Shown: positions 1 to 6,170 of the stretch, piece after piece
How positions within the stretch are numbered: the stretch's first letter is position 1
Layout of the letters: every line of letters begins with the position of its first letter
The notes under the pieces: generated by a model
The model's database searches: none
Told to the model about the DNA's origin: nothing
What the model saw: only the letters and a program-made list of their open reading frames with translations
Origin: an uncultured Collinsella sp.
GTDB lineage: Bacteria; Actinomycetota; Coriobacteriia; Coriobacteriales; Coriobacteriaceae
NCBI GenBank assembly: GCA_900548815.1
Contig: URLR01000021.1
Location: 1-30,019, forward strand
DNA: 30,019 bases
Direction: 5' to 3'
Made by a program: the position numbers and the translations under genes

Positions 1-5
1 GCGTG

Positions 6-62
6 TTGGCTAAAATGGGTCGGCCGGGATTGGTCAATCTCGGCCGACTATATTTGGCTAAA
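6..62. repeat. Hairpin flanked by short direct repeats, upstream of the Thoeris genes
   Basis: A 12-bp stem (19-30 with 37-48, one G:T pair, 6-nt loop) has GTCGGCCG-type arms. It is flanked by the direct repeat TTGGCTAAA at 6-14 and 54-62. There is no T-run, so it is not a normal intrinsic terminator for either strand. It may be a regulatory or mobile-element end upstream of thsA. The function is unknown. Confidence 0.5.
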
Positions 63-93
63 TTATTCCGACGCTAACACTACTTGGTCGCTT

Positions 94-924
94 GTGAAAA
101 AGTCCGCCAAATGGTCGATGGCAATCATCGGTGCAATTTCGACGATTATGGCGGTTGTGGGCGTGTCTCTCATTGATCTGCTGCCGAAGGGTTCGGGGTG
201 TCTGTTTAGACTCTTCGTTTTCGTTGTTCTTTTTATTCTGATAGCCATTCTTGCGGCGGTCGTCACATATCGTCGCAGCAGGAGCGGGGTCCATTTGGCG
301 ATTAACGGTATGGACATCGACATCGTGGTTGGCGACCTTTTTGCTACGGACGGAGTGAAGGTCATCCCGTTCGATGAGTATTTCGACATCCAGGTCGATG
401 ACAAGGTTATTTCAAGGAATTCTCTCAACGGCATTTTTATCAAGAGGTACGCTGATTGGAATACCCTCAAGCGTACAGTCGAAAAATTGGGGCCGAGCTT
501 GTTGGAGCCTTGCAAAGCTGGGGATGGTAGGATTCGCTATCCTCTCGGCACCATCAAGGACTACAACGAGTACGCACTGCTCGCCTTCACGCATATGGAC
601 AAACTAAACCGAGCACGCCTTCGCCGTGGCGAATATGAGGAATGCCTGCTCAACATGTGGGATGAGCTAGATAGGATGTATGCCGGCAGACCTGTCGTTC
701 TTCCGCTGCTGGGGTCGGGGATAACCAGGTTCGACGGCGGGAAGCCCTCGGAGGACGACCTTCTTCGCTGCATGCTTTGTACCCTGAGGGCTTCGAAGCG
801 ACATTTCAAAGAAGGCGTCGTGGTCGTCTTGACGGAGAAGACCGCTGCACGAATGAGGCTATACGAAGTCAACGGATATATTGAGGCTTGGGAAAATAGG
901 ATTGGAGAGAAAGATGGTTTATAG
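94..924 (+). CDS. thsA: Thoeris type II effector ThsA: two transmembrane helices plus macro domain
   Basis: This is the probable effector of a type II Thoeris anti-phage system. In that family, a TIR partner makes histidine-ADP-ribose on infection, which binds the macro domain of ThsA and triggers membrane-linked cell death. Seen here: two hydrophobic helices near residues 8-30 and 37-61, an Arg-rich cytoplasmic edge (YRRSRSG), then a soluble domain from about residue 66. That domain has beta strands and the macro-type ligand loop PLLGSG at residues 204-209. The start is uncertain. GTG at 94 has no clear Shine-Dalgarno, ATG at 118 is an alternative, and the frame is open to base 1, so an upstream extension cannot be excluded. 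The 3' end overlaps thsB by 11 bp. No SIR2 domain is present, which argues against type I Thoeris. The family call comes from pattern recognition and pairing, not a search. Confidence 0.78.
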   Translation: MKKSAKWSMAIIGAISTIMAVVGVSLIDLLPKGSGCLFRLFVFVVLFILIAILAAVVTYRRSRSGVHLAINGMDIDIVVGDLFATDGVKVIPFDEYFDIQVDDKVISRNSLNGIFIKRYADWNTLKRTVEKLGPSLLEPCKAGDGRIRYPLGTIKDYNEYALLAFTHMDKLNRARLRRGEYEECLLNMWDELDRMYAGRPVVLPLLGSGITRFDGGKPSEDDLLRCMLCTLRASKRHFKEGVVVVLTEKTAARMRLYEVNGYIEAWENRIGEKDGL

Positions 925-1426
925 GACGAGGACCTACATCGCTGCTGACTGGGATGGCGACCGAGATGCTGTGGACCAGCTGCACAAATGGAACGACAGC
1001 GACTATTGGGGGCTTTCATTTACGGATGCCCACAATTTACAGCAGTCGCGCGATTCCAGCCTGCCCTGCAGCATAAAGAGCTCGCTGAAAGAGAGAATGG
1101 ATCATTCCAAACGTTTCGTGCTTATCGTGGGGGATTCGACGGACACCGTGACTAAGGGAAGCTGTCGGTATTGCGGAAGCTATAACGCGTGGACTTCTAG
1201 CTGTGCCCGCATGCATAGCGTTGATTATCGCAGCTACATCAAGTACGAGTGCGATAAGGCCATGGAGGCCGATATCGATATCGTGGTGCTGTATAACAAC
1301 ACGCGGGTCGACAGGTCGAAGTGTCCTGAGGCTGTTAGGTACCACGGAAACCATGTCGCCATGATGTATTATAGGGACGGTAAATACTATTGGGATTATC
1401 CGGCGGTCAAAAAAGCGCTTCAGTAA
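914..1426 (+). CDS. thsB: Thoeris TIR-domain protein ThsB
   Basis: A 170-residue TIR-like (MTH538/DUF1863 type) protein, the infection sensor and signal-producing enzyme of Thoeris. It is expected to turn NAD+ (plus histidine in type II systems) into a nucleotide messenger for ThsA. Visible features are the N-terminal strand RTYIAADWDGDRD, the strand plus loop FVLIVGDSTDTVTKGS around residues 67-82, and the YECDKA helix whose Glu112 fits the catalytic TIR glutamate. This is followed by the strand DIVVLYN. An insertion with CRYC and a further Cys sits before that helix. ATG 914 is chosen over a TTG at 881 because GGAGAG at 904-909 is a good ribosome site and the TIR fold starts directly after it. 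It overlaps thsA by 11 bp, so the two are translationally coupled. Confidence 0.82.
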   Translation: MVYRTRTYIAADWDGDRDAVDQLHKWNDSDYWGLSFTDAHNLQQSRDSSLPCSIKSSLKERMDHSKRFVLIVGDSTDTVTKGSCRYCGSYNAWTSSCARMHSVDYRSYIKYECDKAMEADIDIVVLYNNTRVDRSKCPEAVRYHGNHVAMMYYRDGKYYWDYPAVKKALQ

Positions 1427-1547
1427 AGACTTCCCACGCACAGTGTCGAAGCCGGCATGGTCATACCTGTACGCTATCGGATGAAGCTATCCTTTTTCAA
1501 CTCCAGTTGCTTTAATATGAGCAGGACTTTGTAAATAGGCAAAAATT

Positions 1548-1587
1548 GGCCTGACCTCGGTTCGAGTGAGTCGAGGCCAGGCCTTTT
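1548..1587 (+). terminator. Intrinsic terminator after the Thoeris pair
   Basis: A 12-bp GC-rich stem (1548-1559 with 1572-1583, one A:C mismatch) has a 12-nt loop and is followed by TTTT at 1584-1587. It lies 121 bp after thsB and would end that transcript. Confidence 0.75.
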
Positions 1588-2014
1588 ATCTATCCCAACT
1601 CTCCTGCGGCGACCTCGGCGTGTCAAAGTGCAAAATAGGGTCTTTTTCAAAAACTTGGCGTGCAGATTGGAGGGGGACTGGTCCTGCAGGTGCGCCATCG
1701 CCACTATGGGACTCCTGGACGAGACGGATGGCGAGGCGGCGGCCGAGCCGCCGATCAGCCCCGTGGAGGCCGTTCGCGCCGAAAGGTCGGTGCTCCTGGA
1801 ATTCGTCGTGTTGCCCGCGAAGGCGGCGTAGCGGTGGTAAGATGCAGGCGTTTTAGGCGGCGATTCGGGCAATCCGGACCGAATTTGCTGCCCGACAGGA
1901 TGGCCTTCGGCCACCATTCGTTAGGATGGTTTGCACTAATATTCAGCGCACCACTGCTTCTTGGGTTTCCTGCTCGATATAAACGGTGCAAAGGTATTGC
2001 TTGCAGGAGGGGCA
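1588..2014. other. 427 bp with no assignable gene
   Basis: The only coding-like stretch is a plus frame at 1628-1831 (67 codons, starts MQNRVFF, contains ISPVEAVRAE). It has no clear ribosome site and I do not recognise it. It could be the eroded remnant of a longer gene. Ahead of the next gene an AGGAGG is visible at 2005-2010. Confidence 0.4.
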
Positions 2015-2950
2015 ATGGGAGAGCATATTCCCAGATTTAAAACGCTTTCCGCGTATTATGAGCAAGACGGTCTCGCTCTGGGCGGACCGCATGAGATCTG
2101 CGTCAACATGAGATGCGGGGACATTGCATACGATGTTGTCGTCAAGCAATGTCGAACCAGGGAGATAACCACTGTTGCTGCCGAACCGATTCCGTGGACG
2201 AACATTCAAACGCCGTTGTTTATAATTGAAAGACTTCTGATGCTGTTCGATGGGGCTTTTGTTCCATTGGTCAGGGCAGAGTTCGACGGCTCGCCGGATG
2301 GCGATGACGGCGAGGCGGAGGTCAGACAGGTTCTAGCTCGGCGATTAAGCTATTTCGATTCCGACTTACGTTCGTCGAATATTCCCAACGACAAACTCGT
2401 TGACTATTGCGATGTTTTGACTGACGACTTGGTTGGGAAATGGCTTTACTTGGTGGAGCAGCTCGACATTACAAATCAGATGTACCTGTATGCTATGTCG
2501 AGGTCTGGGATGCCGATTGACATTCGATGCGCTTTTCTCATCGAGCTCGCTGAGCCGTTGATTGAGATGTGCAACAAAGAAAGGGGACTGTTCCCTGATT
2601 TGGCCGCAAAGAATAAGCCTACATTAAAAGAGTGCCTCGATGCAGTCATTGGGGAATTTGGTAAGGTAGCTTTTGCTTATGAAATGCAGATGGGAAAGAA
2701 AGCCTATGATGCGTTCTTATCTAAGCTGAAGTGCAGTCGAGTCAGGATTATGCATATTAAGGCCAATCAGCCCAAGGATGAATATCTCAATGGCCTCGAA
2801 AGTGCTTTCTATCTCAAAAAGCTCTCATTGATGTACAGGGCTATTCTTCTTGATCTGCTCGGGGTACCCGCAAATCTGTATGAGAAGCGCTTAAGGCATC
2901 GTGTGGAAACCTTGGATAACTGGTTTGCTGAGAACCATCGCAAGCTCTGA
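2015..2950 (+). CDS. HEPN-domain protein, ApeA-like (putative defence RNase)
   Basis: A 311-residue protein whose last third matches the pattern of ApeA-type HEPN domains. These domains are helical RNases or RNase-like effectors in abortive-infection systems. The candidate motif is R242-x4-H247 (SRVRIMH), followed by the helical segment LESAFYLKKLSLMYRAILL and a Leu-Gly turn, as in the family. The usual polar residue after the Arg is Val here, so catalytic activity is uncertain. The N-terminal 200 residues are mixed alpha/beta and may be the sensing part; I do not recognise them. ATG 2015 is chosen because AGGAGG (2005-2010) lies just upstream. A TTG at 1961 would add 18 residues without a ribosome site. 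It is first in a three-gene run that ends at the terminator at 4110. Confidence 0.6.
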   Translation: MGEHIPRFKTLSAYYEQDGLALGGPHEICVNMRCGDIAYDVVVKQCRTREITTVAAEPIPWTNIQTPLFIIERLLMLFDGAFVPLVRAEFDGSPDGDDGEAEVRQVLARRLSYFDSDLRSSNIPNDKLVDYCDVLTDDLVGKWLYLVEQLDITNQMYLYAMSRSGMPIDIRCAFLIELAEPLIEMCNKERGLFPDLAAKNKPTLKECLDAVIGEFGKVAFAYEMQMGKKAYDAFLSKLKCSRVRIMHIKANQPKDEYLNGLESAFYLKKLSLMYRAILLDLLGVPANLYEKRLRHRVETLDNWFAENHRKL

Positions 2951-3007
2951 ATTGTGCGGTTTGAGAAGATTGCTTCTCCATCTTGAGAGATTGGCCGGGA
3001 GGGGTTG

Positions 3008-3466
3008 ATGCGAATGACGCTCGCGCGTGACAACATCGAGGGGATTCGTACAGCGGAGGATGATACCTCTTTTGTCGGTGCGCCCTTCAAACTGACCTTT
3101 GGGAACGTGGCCCGCGAGACTCTTCGCTTGGCGAAAGTCGAGAGACTTCCCTTTGTCCACGACGAGCTCGCCGAGGGCTTTGCGGTCGAAGCGGGGGTCC
3201 CAGATTTGCGCGTGGTTCTCGGTCGAATTCAGGATCTTTGCTCTGGGCTTGGGCTTCCCCGCCTTCCAGCTGTCATCGTGCGCTCCGACGATGATATGTC
3301 TGAAATAGGGTTTTACGAGCTCTATCGCGTGCTCATTTACCCGGGCTTCACGAGATGCCTGCGGTCAGAATGCGAGATGTGCGACGGAAGCAGCGAGCCG
3401 TTCGCCAGGTGGGGCCCGACGACTGGAAGCCTCTCCTTGAGGCGGCGGCGATGGTGGACGGGATGA
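3008..3466 (+). CDS. Unknown protein, probably frameshifted near its 3' end
   Basis: Unrecognised 152-residue reading frame. GGGAGG just before ATG 3008 supports the start (ATG 3014 is also possible). Residues around 75-105 (LGRIQDLCSGLGLPRLPAVIVRS) resemble a motif I have seen in HNH-type and other uncharacterised nuclease-like proteins, but this is only an impression. The frame ends at 3466 in an Arg/Trp-rich tail that does not look natural. The +2 frame from about 3356 reads a sensible C terminus (QVGPDDWKPLLEAAAMVDG) and stops at 3472-3474. That stop would form a tight ATGA overlap with the next gene. A single indel between about 3303 and 3400 would join the two, giving a protein of about 155 residues. 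It is either a real frameshift or a sequencing error. Confidence 0.5.
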   Translation: MRMTLARDNIEGIRTAEDDTSFVGAPFKLTFGNVARETLRLAKVERLPFVHDELAEGFAVEAGVPDLRVVLGRIQDLCSGLGLPRLPAVIVRSDDDMSEIGFYELYRVLIYPGFTRCLRSECEMCDGSSEPFARWGPTTGSLSLRRRRWWTG

Positions 3467-3470
3467 TCAA

Positions 3471-4043
3471 ATGATTCCGGATGGCGTTGTAATTAGTTTC
3501 AACGGTCAAATCGATTTCGGCACGGTTGTTGCTCTCCTAGCTCTGGCGCTCACTCTCGTCCAGTGGATTGTCTCGCTGATACGGGGCCGCCGGACGGCCG
3601 CGCGGAGCCAGGCATCAGCCATCTGTGCCCGTGTGGTCAGGATGCCTGAGAGGGAGACGACCACGATTGGCAGGATTAGGATTGATTTCGGGACACAGGT
3701 CGGCCTAGAAGTGATGAACAATAGCAACGACATCGTTTACCAAGTTATCCTCACTGCCGTACTTGTCCAAGGCGCCGGGCCTCAAGACGGGAGGGACGTC
3801 GAGGGATGCAACAGCAGAGTTCTACTCTCGTCCGTTGCTCCGGGCAAAACCGTGAGGTGCGTCGGGCATCTCGATTGTTCGATGCAGAAGGCCCTCGGCT
3901 GCGAGGTGGCTTTCACCGATCGCTACGGACGCAGTTGGGTGCGGAAGAGCGACGGTCATTTGGGCAGGATTCGATTCAAAACGCCCGTCGATTATTACGG
4001 TCTAATGCAGCCTGTAGAGTGGATGGACTTCGATGAGCCGTAA
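3471..4043 (+). CDS. Unknown protein with one N-terminal membrane helix
   Basis: A 190-residue protein. One hydrophobic helix lies near residues 18-38 (GTVVALLALALTLVQWIVSL) and is followed by RGRR, so the rest is probably cytoplasmic. The C-terminal 140 residues are rich in beta-strand patterns (VGLEVMNNSNDIVYQVILTAVLV, then a GKTVRCVGHLD strand), suggesting a beta-sandwich. I do not recognise the family. The ATG overlaps the likely end of the previous gene (ATGA at 3471-3474), and a strong terminator follows 67 bp after the stop. It is therefore the last gene of the HEPN unit. A membrane-anchored partner of the HEPN protein is possible but is inference only. Confidence 0.65.
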   Translation: MIPDGVVISFNGQIDFGTVVALLALALTLVQWIVSLIRGRRTAARSQASAICARVVRMPERETTTIGRIRIDFGTQVGLEVMNNSNDIVYQVILTAVLVQGAGPQDGRDVEGCNSRVLLSSVAPGKTVRCVGHLDCSMQKALGCEVAFTDRYGRSWVRKSDGHLGRIRFKTPVDYYGLMQPVEWMDFDEP

Positions 4044-4109
4044 TCGACATGCTCTAATTTTGAACGAAAAACCCCGGAGACGATCGATAACGATTCTTCT
4101 TTGATGATG

Positions 4110-4144
4110 CAAGCGGCGCTACTAATAGTAGCGCCGCTTGTTTT
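4110..4144 (+). terminator. Strong intrinsic terminator
   Basis: A perfect 13-bp stem (4110-4122 with 4128-4140) with loop TAATA is followed by TTTT at 4141-4144. It closes the 2015-4043 unit. The next 190 bases (4145-4336) show no gene I can support. Confidence 0.88.
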
Positions 4145-4336
4145 ATATTCCGCTTGCAGATCCATCTGGACATCGCGTTCCAAAACTGGCAGAAACGTTC
4201 CTCGTTGCCGAATACGAGATTGTTTTCAGCACACAGAGCGGAACACATCCAAATTGCTCCAAATGGTTTGAATGTAACTTCGACCGTTTTCGGTTAGCGG
4301 AGTTTTATGGAGTATGAAAAAATCTGGTTGGAAGTT

Positions 4337-4390
4337 GTTAAATCTCTGGTTTAGAGCGATTTGGCCACCGATCCAAACCAGAGATTTAAC
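4337..4390. repeat. Perfect 16-bp inverted repeat at the break of the recombinase-like fragment
   Basis: Arms at 4337-4352 and 4375-4390 (GTTAAATCTCTGGTTT and its exact complement) are separated by 22 bp. The right arm lies inside the 3' part of the minus-strand recombinase-like fragment and the left arm reaches its stop codon. It could be a recombination site or a rearrangement scar. There is no T-run, so a terminator is unlikely. Confidence 0.7.
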
Positions 4391-4566
4391 GTTAGATAGC
4401 TGTTGAATCCCAGCCAGTAATTTGACGTAGTGTCACAGCGGCTGGGCACGCTGCTTTCGGCATGGCTTTGCAGAGTGATTTCGAGCACTGCTTTTAATTG
4501 CTTTAGCTGCAGATAGTCTAGAACCGGCTGCATCTGAGCTGGGACCATATTGATCAGCGCTTCCAT
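4351..4566 (-). pseudogene. N-terminal stub resembling a tyrosine recombinase (integrase)
   Basis: A 71-residue minus-strand frame begins MEALINMVPAQMQPVLDYLQ and continues LKQLKAVLEITLQ. This resembles the opening helix of integrases that accompany type I restriction specificity genes in gut bacteria. No core-binding or catalytic (R-H-R-Y) segments follow, because the frame runs out at the inverted repeat at 4337-4390. A good ribosome site (AGGAGG, then AAAGGAG) precedes the ATG at 4566, so the start was once functional. It lies downstream of the hsdS remnant and the unknown gene on the same strand, consistent with a degraded, formerly invertible restriction locus. The family call is tentative; it could be an unrelated small protein. 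Confidence 0.35.
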
Positions 4567-4646
4567 CGGGGGCTCCTTTCCTCCTGGTTCGATGGAAACA
4601 ATTCTGAAGCGTAGGCCTACGTCCCGGTAAATGATTATTTGGTGGC

Positions 4647-5312
4647 TTAACTCATCTCCGCGCCTAAGACAAGCGCCCTCGCTTGTTCAGCGATCCTAAA
4701 TTGATCATCACTTCCGAACGATATGGCTTTATACATTTGAGATACAAGATCGAAATCGTAGTTATGCCCTGGCACCGTGACAATGACGCGCTCGAAAGAG
4801 ACCGAATATGCACTCAATGAAAGAAAGGCAGCAAGCGCCTCTTCGAGCATTACCGTATCGGCCAGCACATCCGACCTTATGAATAGGTGATTGTGCGCAA
4901 ATGGCCTATACCCGCCGCCGTTTAGCTTACCAAGTTTTTCCTTGTAAGCTTCTATAACCAGGCCAAAAGAATCTTTGCCGCTGGGACCGAAGAGGCCCCA
5001 ATCAAACACCTCAGCACCAACCTGCTCGATTCGTTCCGTCAGCCGTTCCTTAAGCTTTGCGTCATCCGTTTCGCGGAGCTTCGCATACAAAGCGTCCGCC
5101 TCCTGGGTTTCTTGAGATATTGCTTGGGTTACCTCGACTCCCAGGTCATGGAGTTCATCCCAAAGGTCGGGTTTGTCCCTATGCGACAGGTTTCTATACG
5201 TTGCTTCATCAAGGAATTGAAGCACGAGACGGGCGTATACCTCCCAGATATCGAATGGCATATGGGAGGGCAGCACGCCTTCGTAACTTGTCGTTGTTCC
5301 CTTATTGTCCAT
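4647..5312 (-). CDS. Unknown protein encoded behind the hsdS remnant
   Basis: An unrecognised protein of about 221 residues. It is soluble, with a charged helical middle (QETQEADALYAKLRETDDAKLK) that may be a short coiled coil. A mixed C-terminal half contains FERVIVTVPGHNYDFDLV. The start is ambiguous. ATG 5312 lacks a well-placed ribosome site, TTG 5318 has GAGG about nine bases upstream, and TTG 5336 overlaps the hsdS stop as TTGA. The last suggests the gene was translationally coupled to hsdS in a restriction operon. Accessory genes between hsdS and a recombinase are known in such loci, but I cannot name this one. The frame is intact over its whole length despite the broken neighbours. 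Confidence 0.6.
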   Translation of the reverse strand: MDNKGTTTSYEGVLPSHMPFDIWEVYARLVLQFLDEATYRNLSHRDKPDLWDELHDLGVEVTQAISQETQEADALYAKLRETDDAKLKERLTERIEQVGAEVFDWGLFGPSGKDSFGLVIEAYKEKLGKLNGGGYRPFAHNHLFIRSDVLADTVMLEEALAAFLSLSAYSVSFERVIVTVPGHNYDFDLVSQMYKAISFGSDDQFRIAEQARALVLGAEMS

Positions 5313-5332
5313 GTTCAAATTGTACAACCTCG

Positions 5333-5955
5333 TCAATCGCGATTTTCCCCGCTCATTAGCATCGACAGGAGAGCGTCTCTAAGCGAGGAAAGTGCTTGCA
5401 TTTCAATCCTGTTGTCGAGAATGGTATCGAACAGAGGCATCAAGTTCTCGCAAAGTGCCGAAATGGCACCGGAATTATGGGGTATCTCCAACTGTAGTTT
5501 TTCAAGGCGCTCAGGTTAGACTGGGCAGTTCCCTGTGCAATGCCAATCATATGTTCCTTAAAGGCAGTTTGCCAGAACCAGAAAAAAATCCTGTCAGCGT
5601 GTCTTTCCTGACAGAAACGAGCACGGCAACTCGATGATTAAGTAAACAGTCAGGTTCCGCAACAATTCCGACCCCACCAACACTGCCCATGAGCGAAAGA
5701 ACGATATCTTCTAGCATGAGTCTGCAATACGATTTTATGCGGCCAGGAATGTTCACGATACGATTGGCGTCAGAACAGTCAACGTTGCCGTCCCGCACGT
5801 TCTTGATTGTCTGAACTTTATAGTTGCCGTCATCTGAATAAGTGCCGCTATTGAAAGCGTAACCGTTCCCAAAGTCGACCAGTTTATGCAGTGATATAGC
5901 AGCGTCGCATTCCGATAGATACCTATCGAGTAACCGTCTTTCTCCGTACCGCCTG
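5333..5955 (-). pseudogene. hsdS: Type I restriction specificity subunit HsdS, C-terminal remnant with two frameshifts
   Basis: Reading the minus strand from the centre of the hairpin at 5956 gives a typical second target-recognition domain (KLVDFGNGYAFNSG, then VRDGNVDCSD, LSLMGSVGGVGIV, NHRVAVLV). After a frame change the C-terminal hallmark follows: QALSSLRDALLSMLMSGE, stop at 5333-5335. HsdS directs type I restriction-modification complexes to their DNA sites. Two frame breaks lie in homopolymers: A7 on the plus strand at 5582-5588 (one base too many) and T5 at 5498-5502 (one short or two over). The first target domain, hsdM and hsdR are absent, so no working restriction enzyme is encoded here. 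Homopolymer slippage could be real decay, phase variation or sequencing error. The coding signal begins exactly inside a 57-bp palindrome. Confidence 0.75.
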
Positions 5956-5985
5956 TAGCAGGCGGTACGGAGAAAGACGGTTACT
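5929..5985. repeat. Perfect 27-bp inverted repeat with a 3-nt spacer
   Basis: The arms 5929-5955 and 5959-5985 are exact reverse complements around TAG. No T-run follows, so it is not an ordinary terminator. The left arm, read on the minus strand, is in frame with the hsdS remnant. The right arm starts the unrelated stretch ahead of the AIPR gene. Inverted repeats inside hsdS normally lie far apart and flank an invertible segment. Adjacent arms suggest loss of that segment or an assembly fold-back. The following 185 bp up to the AIPR start hold no gene. Confidence 0.9.
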
Positions 5986-6170
5986 CACGATCTGCCCACA
6001 TGTTCCTGCGTTCTATGTTTGCCTGCGTCACCGCAGCCCATGCTGAATAATGTGTTGCGACGATTTTGCCCAAAGCTTATCAGGCTGTTAAGACGCGGTT
6101 GTTTTGATGCTTACACTAAAATCATAAAAGTCGTATCATTTCATTAGCTTATTCATCTTTAGGAGGAAGA

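Noticed and set aside
94..1426. Type I Thoeris (SIR2-containing ThsA)
   Set aside because: The first protein has membrane helices and a macro-like domain and no SIR2 or SLOG domain.
5281..5336. Promoter made of TTGACG and TACAAT on the minus strand
   Set aside because: The two elements are only a few bases apart, far from the needed 16-18 bp spacing.
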